Below, piece after piece: positions 46,001 to 56,576 of a DNA stretch of 64,000 nt. This DNA comes from Zygaena filipendulae (lineage: Eukaryota; Arthropoda; Insecta; Lepidoptera; Zygaenidae): the NCBI GenBank assembly GCA_907165275.2, contig OU015659.1, positions 6,862,501-6,926,500 on the forward strand. The letters are read 5' to 3'. The notes beneath the pieces are model-generated. The model searched no databases. It worked only from the letters and a program-made list of their open reading frames with translations, and was not told where the DNA came from. A program made the position numbers and the translations under genes. The number at the start of each line of letters is the position of its first letter. Positions within the stretch are counted from its first letter, which is position 1.

Positions 46001-49000
46001 TAATTAATCGATAAAATGTGAAACCGTATAGGACCAGTTATCCTAACTAATATTATAAATGCAAATGTGTTGGTTTGTTTTTTACGCTTTTACGCCTTAA
46101 ATACTCAACCAGTAATAATAATAATCCACTTCACAACACACATAATTATCTACTTGATCCCACAGTAAGCTATTATTAGCTTGTGTCGTGGAAACCAAGC
46201 TAACGTGGTATATACTACATAGAATTACATATATTATACTATGGATCTATAGATATATAAACACACCCAGACTGGAAAGTGGAACCCTGTGTTCATCACA
46301 CAAAGTCCACCCCCACCGGGAATCGAAGCCGGAACCTCTTGATTAGCGGGCAGGCATGGTGACCTACTACGCCAATCGCACCTACTACTCAACCGATCAT
46401 CATGCGCGTACACGTCAGCGGTATAGCAAAGGACATTTTATCCCGCAATTAACGCAGGTTAAACCGCAAGAGACAGCAAGTAGACGACCTGATTGGCGCT
46501 GTAGGTCACCATGCCCATCCTATAATCAAAGGTTCTGGGTTCGCTTCCCGGTGGAGGTGCACTTTGTGTGATGAACATCGGGTTCCACTTCCCAGTCTGG
46601 GCGTGTTTATATATCTATACTACAGTATAATGCAGGTTTCATCGATAGATAGAGTGATTCACGGGGAAGGTTTATATGTATAGTTTATTCCGGTATTTCC
46701 GCGGGATCTCCGAAATTAAGTGGGTTAAACCGTAAGGGGCATCTAGTAGATCAGAACCGCGAGGTGTGTGTAATGGTGGTTTGTTGTTCGCCCCGGTAGC
46801 TGCCGCACCCGCTGTTCGCGCTCGACGTGGAGCAGGCGCTGTGTGCGCACGAAAAGTACCCGCACCTGCGGCTCGAGCTGCTCTGGGATCCGGCGCACAG
46901 GGACAGGTGGGCCGCACCGCTTGTTTTATTTCGAAACTGATTGTTTTTTCTTCGTTTATGAACTTTCGTGTATAATGCGTATAGCCAGTTTCAAGTAAAA
47001 TAAATTAGATTTAAATCTATTATATCTATTAGCATTTAGCATCGTTGTACAGTAGCCATGGTACTATAGATTACAAGAACTTTCTCGAAGCTCTTGAACC
47101 GTCACTGTGAAAATTATTGTCCAATACAGCACCATAAAAATACACTTTAACAATTTTTTATTGACATGAAAATAAATGACGGAACCGCCATCTTCGATGC
47201 CCACCAAAGACTCAAACACTGACTGTATTTATTGGATTTTTTGATTGGAAGTTTTTACGTTTCATTCCTTACGGCCGCAGTCAGTAGTTTTAATGATTAT
47301 TTAATTTTAAGTAAAGATTTTTAAAACGATACAAATCCTTACTGAAAATTAAGTAATCATTAAAACGACTCTGAGTGCGGCCGTTAGTTTTCTTCTATGC
47401 GGTAACGATATAAATATGTCAACTTGACAATGACCTTTTTTAACATTCTGCGATTGAAACAGGGGCTACTTATAAATAAATATTTTTACGTTCAAAATAA
47501 GCTAGTTAGTCGACTTTAATTATTGCTTAGTTAAGTATAGATTTTTAAAACAAAACTGCCGAAATCAGAGACGTTCAGTAAATTAATGTTAATTGGCATT
47601 TAGTGAGATGTAACTTAATTAGTTAAATGCCAATTAACATTAATTTATTGAACTTGTCTGATTGCGGCAGTTTGGTTTTAAAAATCTATACTGAACTAAG
47701 TAATCATTAAAGTCGACTCTGATCGCGGCGGTAAATTTTTGTTTTTTTTTTTTTTTAATCTAAAATACTGTCCATGTCATTGATATATTAAAAAACCCAT
47801 ATCAATGGTCCATGTATTTTTCTTTTTTTACGTAATCAAAAAATAACACAATGCTTGAACGTGATGATGTGTGCAGCATCATCCGCGACCCGGCGGAGGC
47901 GTGCGAGGTGCACGTGTCGGCGGCGGGCGCGGGCGGCGGCGGCGGCGGCGGAGGCGCCGGGGGCCCCGCGCCGCTCACGCTGCACGCGTGCCTCGCGCAC
48001 TACACGCGCGCCGAGCACCTCGCGCAGGAGGATGCATGGAGGTACGACTACTGACCACACCAGTATATTATCACCGCGCATCTTTTATCTTGCGCCAATT
48101 AAAAAAAATAAGGTTTTGCATCCTCTCTCCCCCATGCCGTAAAAAAGACATTTTACGCGCGACTGTGGATAACACAGTAGGTATAGCGTGGTAAAAACTT
48201 CACGATGGTGAAAATGTAGGTAATTGTTTTTTATCTACTCTGACGTGTTAACCGAAACGTCATAATCTGTCAAGTGCGTGTGGCGCCATTTTGTGAAATC
48301 ACTACCTACGTACCTTGCTGCATATAATCTAAGATTTATTTGTATTTTTCTATGAAACCTTTATTAAATGGTTACTGTTTTGAAATTTAGAAAACATTTC
48401 CTAACTGGCAATGTATTTTTATCCAATTTGAATAAAAATTAAACCAACAAATTGTAGAAGACAAAAAAGTTGTTATTTTTTAAGTACTTTTTAATTCAAA
48501 AGTCGTTAGGATTCAAATAAAATAGAAGATATATTATATTACAAATTCATTTATTTACCATTTACAATTGTTAATTTACACGATCCAATATAATTTAATA
48601 TATTTTATCTTGTACGAACGTGTTGTAATGACGACCAAACTTTTCACGTTTCAAGCTCGCTGAACAAAAATCTGTCACAATTTCAATCTCATCGACCATT
48701 CTGTAATAGCTATTTATTCATCGCAACTGGTTAAACTAAGGTATTTTCATTAATTTAAGGAGTCATAATAATCAGTAAAAGTCAATTTAAGTCTATGAAA
48801 TGAATAGTTTTAAAGTAATAGACATAACAAAAAAACCCTCTAATTTCAACAAAAAAGGTAGTGTTCCACAGAAATAGTCATAGGTTTAAAACTAGTCTAC
48901 AGATTTAAAATGCAAATGCCACAATAGAAACTACAATAAATTACCTTTTAATTATAATCAAGACCATTGGTTTATGTTTTTATTAATAAAATATCACGAC

Positions 49001-52000
49001 ATGAATATCTTTACATTTTCCATCAAATTTTCCCAAATTTTCCATACAAAATTGAAACAGTGTTAGCCAAGTATGGATGCGGCATTTGGCTATTTCATAG
49101 TAATACATTTTAGAACACAAATTTGTAATACAAAATTTACATACTTTATTCAGTTTTTTGGTTTCAATTTGGGAATTTATATCCTGTTTTTTTTTACATT
49201 TTCAAAGAAAAAAATAATTTTATTGATGTTTATTACTTGGTTTAATTAACTGAGTCACAATTAATTGCGTCACCGAAAATAAAAAAAAAGTTTATTTGCA
49301 TGTGTTTATTTACATTATTCCCTCTATGAATTTATTTAACATTTTTAAAGGTTTAAATTGATTACAGAAAACCAAAATGTTTTTTCTGTATGAATAAAAT
49401 TCCATTCTCAACACAAAGTGTAAAAAAGGCAGCCTCTAGCTCCGGTAACGAGGGTGACAACTTCCTTTTTTTGTGTCGAAGAACATTCTGTCCACCCTCG
49501 GTATAAACGCCGGGAAGATGTTTTCCTCCTCGTCACCCGCCTTTTCGTCCTCCTCGTCACTGTCATATTCGCTCCCTATAACAAAGTGAAATATATGAGA
49601 AAAAAAGCGTCGTGGTTTGATCTAAATAAAATTTCCCAGCATAGAATTAAATATCTACCGTAGTTAAGAGCCGTTTCCTACAAAATGTTTTTCTAAAATA
49701 AAAGTATTTACTCCTCATAACATCAGCTATATGCCATTGAAAGTTCCATCAAAATCGGTTCAGCCGTTTCAGAGATTAGCCGGGACAACCACAGACAGAC
49801 AGAGAAATTTAAAAAAATGGATTTTATGTATATACTTTCATAATATGCATTTAATGAAAAGCTGTTACTTTGGAATTACAAACATAAACTTCGATTTTAT
49901 CTATAAGTGCATGTGTATAGATATATAAATTAATATACATACACTGTTGAAACTTCTGGCTACTCTTCGTCGAGTCCCCGGATCCGGCCACCACCACGGG
50001 AAAGCACTCCCCGTGCCCTGCGCGACCCACCTCTATTTTTTTTCTCTTCGCTTCTCTTCTTCACTTTTCGGGTAGTAAGCAAATCCAAAAACCAAACATG
50101 CATTAACAAAAACAGGAGAAGGTTAGATAAAATATTGAAAAAAAAACCAACAAAACGAAATAAAAAATCAAAATTAGGCAAAGGTTAGGTACCTAGGGGA
50201 TCACGAGAACATTTATCATTAAAGGTTATCATTAAAAAATTTATAAAATTTAGAACAAAAAAAAAATTAAATTAGTATTTCCATAATCATTAAAATTTCT
50301 TTCAATTAACTTACAATTCAAAATATTTAAATATTTGAACCAAAATATTTTTGATAAAGCGATTCTGTAAAATAGTCCGATGCCGCATCCATACTTGTCT
50401 TACCGCGTCCTAAAACTACTGCTTACGTCATGCTAATGACATCTATCAGCGGCAAAATCGGGCATGATTTGATATAAATTACAAAATTTACTTTTTGGTT
50501 AAATTTACACACATAAACCAGATTAAAAACGATAGTTTATGATATTGTCCACACAATTTGATGTTAATTCAACAATGCATTATGAAAAAATCACAAGAAT
50601 TAATTACAACAAAGCTACGATACAGACATGATATTGTCACCATTTAGATACTTCGACAAATTCAACGTAAATTAAATCACAAATTAAACGTAAATACACC
50701 CAAAAACTTTATAAAAATAGGAAGATAATATATTTAACTTACGTTTTCACGTCATTATTATCACTATACAGTGGTATTTTAGTTTTTTTCACACAATACT
50801 TTGGCGCGCTCCGCAGGTACCAACCAAAATGGTGGCCATAAACTCAAACAAATTACTGTACTATTTGTAAGGCGGGAATACTTTAAAATTTCGTATAAAA
50901 GTTGTCAACTTGAATTTCCTCTAATTGTAGATGTGTTCACGAACAATGTTTTTAATAAGTTGGAAGAATGAAAGAGCTACCATTATTTCACTTCAGGCAA
51001 AAATAAACAAATGGTATTTTTTGGCCAGATCTGGCCACCACACGCCCTGAGGGTGTTTGTCAAATGGCCAGACCTGGCCACGACACGCCTCAGGGGTTAT
51101 AGGTATATTTTTTAATATTTCAGATGCCCCCAGTGTCAAAGATATATGCCCGTGGTGAAAACTCTGGGTCTCTGGTCCCTCCCTGATGTCTTAGTTATAC
51201 ATTTGAAAAGGTTTCGACAGTGAGTATTTAATTATTTATTTCTGATAATTGTCAAATAAGGATTCACTATAAACGTTTTTGCGTAATTTAGTCGCGAACA
51301 TGAAAAAAATATTCTAATCAAACTACGGGAATAACCTCGACGTGCTACACGTGACACTGAAATCGTGAATCGACTCGGCTCCGTAGCGGCAACTATAACC
51401 ACAAATCTAACTATATTATGACCACAACATCTTCATGTTAATTGTAAACCTACCAAAACTCAAAATATGTGCTCGATCTACTTCAAAATTTGAGTTTTTA
51501 ATTCGATAAGTGTTTTTTAATACAGTTGCTCAAAAAGTGGCGTATTGCAGGGACGTTTAGCGTTCGGGATGTGGGCTATTACATACTCGAGCTTTTTGTT
51601 TGCCTTTCCCGAACTCGTGCGTTCTCTTTGCCAACTGTCAAAAATGGCGACACGACTTTGACACACTTTTTGCATTGCGAAACGTAGGTTTCGCATTACT
51701 AATACGACTAGCGCCATCTCTTGATCACAGTTGGAACTTAGTTGAGTTTGTTGTGTTTTTGATATTTTATTAAATTGCTTAATTTTTTCGTAACTGTATT
51801 AAAAATAGTTGTTCAGTACACGTGCGGAACCGTCATTGCAACTAGTTCCGACTGTCAACCCTCACCTTCGGCTGCGCCTCGGCTCGGATAGACATTTGTC
51901 GGAACTCTTTGCAATGACAGGCTTTCCGCACTTATAATGAAATATACTATTTCTTTTATCAGTATTATTATTTTTTCAAGGCAGGCGAAGGGCCGCACCA

Positions 52001-53918
52001 GTACAAAATTAACGACGATGGTGGAGTTCCCGTTGGTGGAGTTCGACATGACGCCGCATCTGGTCCGGCGCGGCGCCGCTCCGCCCCCGCCCGCGGCCCC
52101 GGCCCCGGCCCCACCGCGCGCCGACGCCCCCGGCCACTCGCGCTCGCCGCGCCGCAGGCTCTCCCGGACCGGCCCCGCCGCCGCGCCCGCCGCCGGCCCC
52201 CCCGCGCCCGCCCCCCAGGAGAACTTGTACGACCTGTACGCCGTGTGCTACCACCACGGCGACGACCTGGAGACCGGCCACTACACCGCCGCCTGCAAGA
52301 ACCCCTACGACGGCAAATGGTACAAGTTCGACGACTCGCGGGTGACGCCCGTCGACGAGGGCGACACGTCCGGCGAGCTGGTCAACAACACCGCGTACAT
52401 GCTGTTCTACAAGCGCAAGAGGCCGCACGTGACGCACTCGTGCTCCGCCGACGACCGCGGCGCGCACTGGGCGCTGCGCATGCCGCGGCACGTGCCCCGC
52501 CCGCCCGCGCCGCCCGCCCCGCCCGCGCCGCCCGCGCCGCCCGCCGCGCTCGGTGAGATATCCGAGACCAGAGAGGAAGTCGTCGACGATAGCAAAATCG
52601 ACTCTCTCGAGCCCGACAGCGAGTCGGAGGCGACCGCGCCCGCGCCCAGCCCCTCGCTCTCCAGGAGCATCGCCAGCTCGCCCGACGAGCGCGCCGACGA
52701 CGCGTCCTCCGCGACGACGTCGCCGACGGCGCACACCGCGCACATAGTCGTCCACGACACGGCGTCGGTCGTCCGATCGCCGACGCTGCAGAGGCCTCTG
52801 CTGGTCGAGGTGAACGGCAACAGAACGTGCGCCGACGACGCGACCGCAAGCGGGAACGAAGACGAACGCAGCGCATCCATCGAACCGTACATACATAAAG
52901 ACGTGCACGTCAACCCTAAAATGACGCCGGTGGACGCGCGCCGGCCGCGCTCCGTCGACTACCCGCCGCGGGACGCCAACAGGAACTACGAGAGCTCCCC
53001 GCTGGTGGCGAGCATCAACGGCGTCGAGTACCACCCCACCACCGAGGACCTGATGATGACGATGTTCCAAGAGTCGAAGCTGATCGTGCCGCGTCACGGA
53101 AACCACATCGCTGGGGAATCTCTTAAGGCAGGTGCGTGCCTACTAACCTACTCCGTTGTCTTATTGATAGTTGTTGAAACGGTGTCTCGGTGACAAACCA
53201 AATAAGGTGTGGGTAGATGGACTAACACCACTCCCGCCACGAGCTCGTCGTGAGCAAAACAACCCAAGTGGGCAGACATACGCGGGCTTGGCACCGAATT
53301 CAAACCGATCAGATCAAATATTTTTCTCTTTTGGATGACATCGGTATTTTGTTATTTTTAGCTTTTTAGTATAGTGCATTTTTGTGTTTTTGATTCCCGG
53401 TGGGGGTGGAGTTTGGGTTGTTTGTATATTTTATCTACACTATAACATATTATAACTTGTAATAATTTGCAGTATATACCACCTTTGCTTGGTTTCCACG
53501 ACACAAGCTTACAGCTTGTGTCTTACCACTGAGCTTAGTGTGGGGTCAAGTAGATCTGTGTGTTTGTGAAGTTTTATTATTAAGTACTAGTTGTGCCCCT
53601 CGGTTTCACCCGCGGTAATTTCGGAGTTCCCGCGGGAATTTCGGGATAAAAAGTACCCTATGTCCTTCTCTGTACCCCTGACAACGTACATGCCAAATTT
53701 AATCCAAATCCGTTTTAACCGGACTTGCACTGGCAGATAGCTGATATTATAGGGAGTAACTTGGGCTACTTTTATTTAAAAAAATAAATAATAATAATTC
53801 CTCGAGAATTCCGAAACTCACGCGGGTGAAACCGTGGTTTATTATAAAAAGCTAACGCATTATTTTCACTGTTGCAGGTGAGAAATCGTCGGTATGGAAA
53901 ACTCGAATATCCACATGA
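39741..53918 (+). CDS. USP31: Ubiquitin carboxyl-terminal hydrolase, USP31/USP43 type, 14 exons
   Basis: Exons: 39741-40079, 40156-40347, 40550-40684, 41798-41932, 42022-42125, 42256-42376, 42838-42985, 44217-44363, 44677-44861, 46800-46906, 47877-48041, 51124-51219, 51981-53131, 53878-53918. The 3066 nt encode 1021 residues plus stop, and all phases agree. The enzyme removes ubiquitin from proteins. Visible parts: the catalytic Cys box [20 protein letters not shown] (exon 2), the QQD-type box [20 protein letters not shown] (exon 4), paired zinc-binding Cys motifs CAKC (exon 6) and CPQC (exon 12), IHLKRF before the split, and the catalytic His box TGHYTA with FDDSRV and AYMLFYKR (exon 13). 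A long insert between the two halves of the domain and a Ser/Pro-rich C-terminal tail are typical of USP31/USP43. Exons 8-11 and 13 are very GC-rich, exons 1-7 AT-rich. Which human paralogue is closest was not tested. Confidence 0.92.
40156..40347 (+). CDS. USP31: USP exon 2 (catalytic Cys)
   Basis: 64 codons between TATAG and GTTCAT. Contains [17 protein letters not shown] with the nucleophilic Cys and EYFVLEHYK. The donor GTTCAT is weak; the frame stays open beyond it but without homology. Confidence 0.88.
40550..40684 (+). CDS. USP31: USP exon 3
   Basis: 45 codons, acceptor CAATAG, donor GTAAAC. Encodes [20 protein letters not shown], the usual USP helix after the Cys box. Confidence 0.87.
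41317..41565 (+). mobile_element. Helitron-like element
   Basis: The 5' end is near TCAATTATTATAAATACATA and the 3' end is GTGTGGGACCGCTAG before T. The interior matches the 2448 and 8403 copies. It lies in USP intron 3. Confidence 0.6.
41798..41932 (+). CDS. USP31: USP exon 4 (QHDAQEF box)
   Basis: 45 codons, acceptor TTTGTAG, donor GTAAGT. Encodes [20 protein letters not shown] and HEDLN, a strongly conserved USP block. Confidence 0.9.
42022..42125 (+). CDS. USP31: USP exon 5
   Basis: Acceptor TTTCTCAG, donor GTATAT; 104 nt ending FQAQYR with the Arg codon split. This block precedes the zinc-binding strand in USP31/43-type enzymes. Confidence 0.85.
42256..42376 (+). CDS. USP31: USP exon 6
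   Basis: Acceptor ATTTCAG, donor GTAAGA; 121 nt. Encodes [20 protein letters not shown], the first zinc-binding Cys pair. Confidence 0.87.
42427..42640 (+). repeat. Dispersed repeat with GACTTCCAAAAAGGAGGAGG head
   Basis: A diverged copy of the repeat at 38448, with the shared CATTGCCACCAAGTC-like and GATCTGATGATGGGATCT boxes. A short reverse fragment is at about 3745-3775. It lies in USP intron 6. The class is not recognised. Confidence 0.55.
42838..42985 (+). CDS. USP31: USP exon 7
   Basis: Acceptor TTTTTTTTTAG, donor GTAATA; 148 nt. Encodes [20 protein letters not shown] and [10 protein letters not shown], the ubiquitin-like insert region. Confidence 0.85.
43539..43768 (+). mobile_element. 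Helitron-like element (CACGTG subtype), first of a tandem
   Basis: A/TCTAATATATATAAATCACG to GGGGGACAGCTAG/T, 230 bp. It is nearly the same as the reverse copy at 45419-45648 and shares its sequence with the arms of the 1-2101 palindrome. Confidence 0.75.
43769..44056 (+). mobile_element. Helitron-like element, second of the tandem, degenerate 3' part
   Basis: Its 5' TC starts on the very next base after the CTAG of the preceding copy. The first ~150 bp match that copy; then a partial second unit (GTTGTTTGTCCGCGATGGAC at ~43957) follows and the 3' hairpin is lost. Confidence 0.6.
44217..44363 (+). CDS. USP31: USP exon 8
   Basis: Acceptor CCGTGTAG has a poor pyrimidine tract (it follows a poly(A) run), but phase and sequence fit: [20 protein letters not shown], then LLDGERFG, the counterpart of the RFG strand in USP31. 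Donor GTTGGT. Very GC-rich. Confidence is slightly lower because of the weak acceptor. Confidence 0.8.
44677..44861 (+). CDS. USP31: USP exon 9
   Basis: Acceptor GTGATCAG, donor GTAAGT; 185 nt. Encodes [19 protein letters not shown] and [10 protein letters not shown]. The phase fits both neighbours. Confidence 0.86.
45419..45648 (-). mobile_element. Helitron-like element (CACGTG subtype)
   Basis: On the minus strand from TCTAATATATATAAATCACG to GGGGGACAGCTAG, flanked by A and T. 230 bp, same length as the plus-strand copy at 43539. Confidence 0.75.
46042..46483 (+). mobile_element. Helitron-like element split by a SINE
   Basis: The 5' part (TCCTAACTAATATTATAAAT to TACTCAACC) ends at 46110; the 3' part resumes at 46386 (CCGATCATCATG) and ends with a degenerate hairpin and CAGCAAG. 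The junction is the insertion point of the SINE 46111-46385. Confidence 0.65.
46111..46385 (-). mobile_element. tRNA-derived SINE with 9-bp target duplication
   Basis: Flanked by TACTCAACC at 46102-46110 and 46386-46394. The minus strand shows a tRNA-like head and the family body, ending in an ATT-rich tail on the left. The B-box has one change (GGCTTCGATTCC). Confidence 0.75.
46487..46625 (+). mobile_element. SINE, 3'-truncated
   Basis: Head with A-box-like TTGGCGCTGTAGG and B-box-like GGGTTCGCTTCCC, then the body up to GTGTTTATATATC. It lies ~100 bp right of the reverse SINE, so two opposing copies flank the Helitron-like 3' end. Confidence 0.6.
46800..46906 (+). CDS. USP31: USP exon 10
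   Basis: Acceptor CGGTAG, donor GTGGGC; 107 nt. Encodes [20 protein letters not shown] and RLELLWD. GC-rich; the phase fits. Confidence 0.83.
47272..47383. mobile_element. Harbinger-like MITE, internally deleted
   Basis: Both ends (CGGCCGCAGTCAG and CTGAGTGCGGCCG) with TTA flanks are kept, but the middle is lost, leaving 112 bp. Confidence 0.6.
47510..47731. mobile_element. Harbinger-like palindromic MITE (copy 5, left end eroded)
   Basis: The right end GACTCTGATCGCGGCGG precedes TAA; the left end lacks the CCGCCGC terminus and starts at GTCGACTTTAATTATTGC. The palindromic interior is intact. Confidence 0.6.
47877..48041 (+). CDS. USP31: USP exon 11
   Basis: Acceptor TGTGCAG, donor GTACGA; 165 nt. 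A run of about 10 glycines precedes [20 protein letters not shown], the conserved block before the zinc site. The poly-Gly tract is encoded by GGC repeats and may vary in length. Confidence 0.85.
48042..51123. other. USP intron 11, AT-rich
   Basis: No exon seen on either strand. A possible element with ~22-bp inverted ends lies at 49066-50403, a truncated Helitron-like copy at about 49700-49922, and two copies of GGCCAGA(T/C)CTGGCCAC at 51023 and 51072. The remainder has no recognised content. Confidence 0.55.
49066..50403. mobile_element. Possible transposon with ~22-bp inverted ends
   Basis: GTTAGCCAAGTATGGATGCG at 49066 and its near-complement (GTAAGACAAGTATGGATGCG on the minus strand, ending 50403). 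A similar string occurs inside the gypsy LTR (24582 region). No target duplication or ORF found, so the assignment is tentative. Confidence 0.3.
51124..51219 (+). CDS. USP31: USP exon 12
   Basis: Acceptor ATTTCAG, donor GTGAGT; 96 nt. Encodes [20 protein letters not shown] and [10 protein letters not shown], the second zinc Cys pair and the conserved H-L-K-R-F strand. Confidence 0.92.
51513..51953. mobile_element. Two-module repeat with inverted ends (copy 2)
   Basis: Same two modules as 33533-33970, with scattered differences. It ends about 27 bp before USP exon 13, so part of the branch-point/acceptor region of that exon abuts or derives from the repeat. Confidence 0.65.
51981..53131 (+). 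CDS. USP31: USP exon 13 (catalytic His, C-terminal tail)
   Basis: Acceptor TTTTTTCAAG, donor GTGCGT; 1151 nt. Starts with the [15 protein letters not shown] strand, then a Pro/Ala-rich insert, the catalytic His region (LETGHYTA), FDDSRV and AYMLFYKR, and a long Ser/Pro/Asp-rich tail. Exceptionally GC-rich. The choice of acceptor one base before GCAGGCG is set by phase. Confidence 0.9.
53385..53580 (+). mobile_element. SINE, 5'-truncated
   Basis: Starts inside the B-box (GATTCCCGGTGGGGGTGGA) and keeps the family body (GGTTTCCACGACACAAGCTT, GGGGTCAAGTAGATCTGTGT). It lies in USP intron 13. Confidence 0.6.
53587..53836. mobile_element. Composite Helitron-like sequence, possible inverted dimer
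   Basis: CTAG and hairpin at 53587 on the minus strand; the complement of the hairpin (CGAAACTCACGCGGGTGAAACC, in two parts) ends near 53836 without a CTAG. The two halves belong to different subtypes (Lep1-type left, second subtype right). Confidence 0.45.
53878..53918 (+). CDS. USP31: USP exon 14 (stop)
   Basis: Acceptor CTGTTGCAG; 12 codons ([12 protein letters not shown]) then TGA at 53916-53918. Completes the Gly codon split after exon 13. Confidence 0.8.
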
Positions 53919-56292
53919 GACCAGCGCATTGTGAAGTGCACAAAGAACGACTATCACTGTGGTTATCTCTCGTGCGTGTTTTGTCTCCCGTTAGATCTGA
54001 AGCGTAGCTAGCGTACACTTATGAATTAGAATTATTATCAATACCGAAACTCCAATACTAGTTAAATTTTCACTTAGAGGCTTCTACGCAAATGCTGCGT
54101 TAACTTCCATCACAACTATTAATTTATTATCATAACATGAATTCGCTATGTATTTTTAAGCCTTTTAACATATTGGCACATTGAAACTAATACAGAACAT
54201 ACAGATGCCAAAGAATGGTTATAATAATCAAGAATATACTCAAATAATACATTGATATAATATATTAATTATGTGTTTAGATTCATTATGTTTTACTTGG
54301 CGTGAGCTAGTTATGCGCGGGGGTGCGAATAACTAGTTAATATTTACTATGGGTAGTAATAAATGGTATACAATCACACAACTTGTACGAATACTAAACT
54401 ATAAAAGTGTAGCAAATATAAAATTGTCATAACAAATATCACACTAGTGCCTTGGCCCTTGCGATGTTGTGATTTTAAATACGAACGAGAAAATGTTTAA
54501 ATTGCTGACGAAAATTTCGAACCACTTTTAAAGTAAAAATTTGTAGAAACGTTATTGTAAGCAAAGAGATAAAATTTTAGACTTATTACATGTTGGTAAA
54601 TAATAATCTTAAAATGTGATACATATATAAAGTCTTTGGAATTTATAGAATCGAGTTTATGACATCTATTTTTAATTTATTTTTATTTGGATACAAATAT
54701 TGATTGGACTCAATTTGCAAAGTGAGTTGCAGTTTTTTTTTTATTTTGTTATGAAAATAATTGATAATGTTTATGGTTATCTTGAATTTTAGTTATATTG
54801 TTTGTGTTTACTTCGAATTTTATAAATATTTTTTTACATGAATCGGATTACATGCAAATTCAAGGAGGATTTTGTAATATTTTATATTCTAATATAATTT
54901 ATAAACTTATAATACTTATTTGCACTCGTACATAAGAATATGGTTGCACAAAATGTGTAGAATTTCTTCAGCTTTGAAGATTAGTTTTATTGAACTTTTT
55001 GTTTGGTGCAACCTATTGCACTTAATGTGATTTTTTATAATTTGAATTGGTTTTTAAAAGACAATTAGTTGATATTATAATAATTATCGCATATTGTAAG
55101 CATCCCGGTTAAACAGTTGAACGGCCTAAAGAGTAGGCTGTGATTAATTTTCTTTGTAATTAAAGTGGTTAATTACAATCTCTCGAACGTGTGATATAAC
55201 ATTGTTTATTTTTTCCCACTATGTTATAAGTAAAGATGGCAGGCTCTCGTAATATAATATTATTTAATTTATAAACACCTATTCTTAAGTGTTTGATAAT
55301 CAGCGATCGAGAATCGATAGTTCTAAGAGCGACTTATATAGGAATTCCAATAGGAATTCCATGTCTACGTAAAATTTGGATAAAATTGTGCGACTAAAAT
55401 ACTACGCTACGCAATAAAAAACGGTCCAACGTCAGCTATAACATAAACCTAAATATTAACAATACCAAATATTAAAATGATTTTTAGTATAGTCAACATT
55501 ATCAATATTGTATGCGAGCTTATTAATGGTACTTCGAACTCAAAATTGAAAATAATCAGGTAGAGTTTTTATTGTAGTTATTTCGTAGTACTTCATTTAT
55601 TTTTGGTTCAAAAAGACGCACATGGTTCGTATCGAGAACGGTTTCCATGGTTCTCTTGGTTCATTAAAAATTTTCCTGTAAAAGTAGATACTTTTCAAGT
55701 GTTACGTCTACATAAAAAAAGACAGGGAGGTGTTGATGGACTATCCATGTAACTATATTTCGCCACGCAGCGTGACCGATCGTTTTGATATCAAACACTT
55801 ATCCTTACTTTAAGTTCGTTGTTTTTTAATTTAAAGATGTTTATTATAATTTGTACCTACATGTTATGTCAAAATATATGTGTTATGTACACAGTTTTTG
55901 GTGTTATTGCAATCATTATCTTATTTACTTCGTAACTGTTTCCTCCTATGCTGTAGTGTCCTATCAGATACAGAGTTTTTAGAATCGGTTCAGTTCTTCC
56001 AGAAATCCACTTCATCAAACTTACATAATTCACATACAGGAAGTTTATAAACTTCAAATATATGTAAACTTTCACACATATTAGTGTAAATGGGACTCTA
56101 CGTCGTAGGTACTTAATTACCGATCAAATCATCAATGTTCCAAAGTTATTATTACAGTGGAGTATCCTCGTAGGGAAAGGCGGAATGGAGGAATAAAATT
56201 AAGGTCGGGAAGAGAGATTCATTAATTTATTTCCTTGACTTCTTTTCAATTTCAATTTCCTTGAGCGATAGATCGATATAATACCAAGCCCG
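53919..56292. other. Region between converging USP and yellow-like genes
   Basis: AT-rich and almost free of the repeats that fill the rest of the window, so much of it may be the USP 3' UTR. AATAAA occurs on the plus strand at 54358, 55413 and 56192. On the minus strand TTTATT at about 56227 (AATAAA in sense) could serve the yellow-like gene. No coding region seen. Confidence 0.5.
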
Positions 56293-56576
56293 TTACCACT
56301 TTCCAACATAAGTGATCCGATGATAAGTGGGCGTGTTCTCGTTCACTGTTTCTGCGTAATTAGTATCGAGTATTATTAAATAACGCTTCATAGGGTCAGC
56401 GGAGACCGAGCTGGTCACCAGCTGAGGTCCGGGCGAGTGCACGAGTTTGAGCATCGACGCGTTGTAACCGTCCCGTACGTCCCATGACAGCGCGTCTGCG
56501 CAGTCCATGTGGCGGAGGAACACGTGATTGGACTCCGATCCCAATAGCATCACTGGTTTCGTGTGCTCCCCGAATA
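56293..56576 (-). CDS. Yellow-like last exon
   Basis: Acceptor TTTACAG, 284 nt to TAA. Ends TYHRITYVGKW. Confidence 0.6.

Larger units (their letters stand above)
44863..46799. other. USP intron 9: repeats only
   Basis: No exon seen. Contains a reverse Helitron-like copy (45419-45648), a Helitron-like copy split by a SINE (46042-46483), and a second SINE (46487-46625). The stretch 44863-45410 has no recognised feature. Confidence 0.6.

Noticed and set aside
47855..48194. Alternative-frame open readings over USP exon 11
   Set aside because: Shadows of the GGC-rich exon; only the frame in phase with exons 10 and 12 gives the conserved USP block.
49960..50181. 73-codon minus-strand open frame
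   Set aside because: No homology recognised, and it lies inside USP intron 11 with AT-rich, low-complexity composition.
52009..53106. Long minus-strand open frame opposite USP exon 13
   Set aside because: It is the antisense shadow of a GC-rich coding exon; the plus frame carries the conserved USP His box, and the minus product is low-complexity Arg/Gly/Val.
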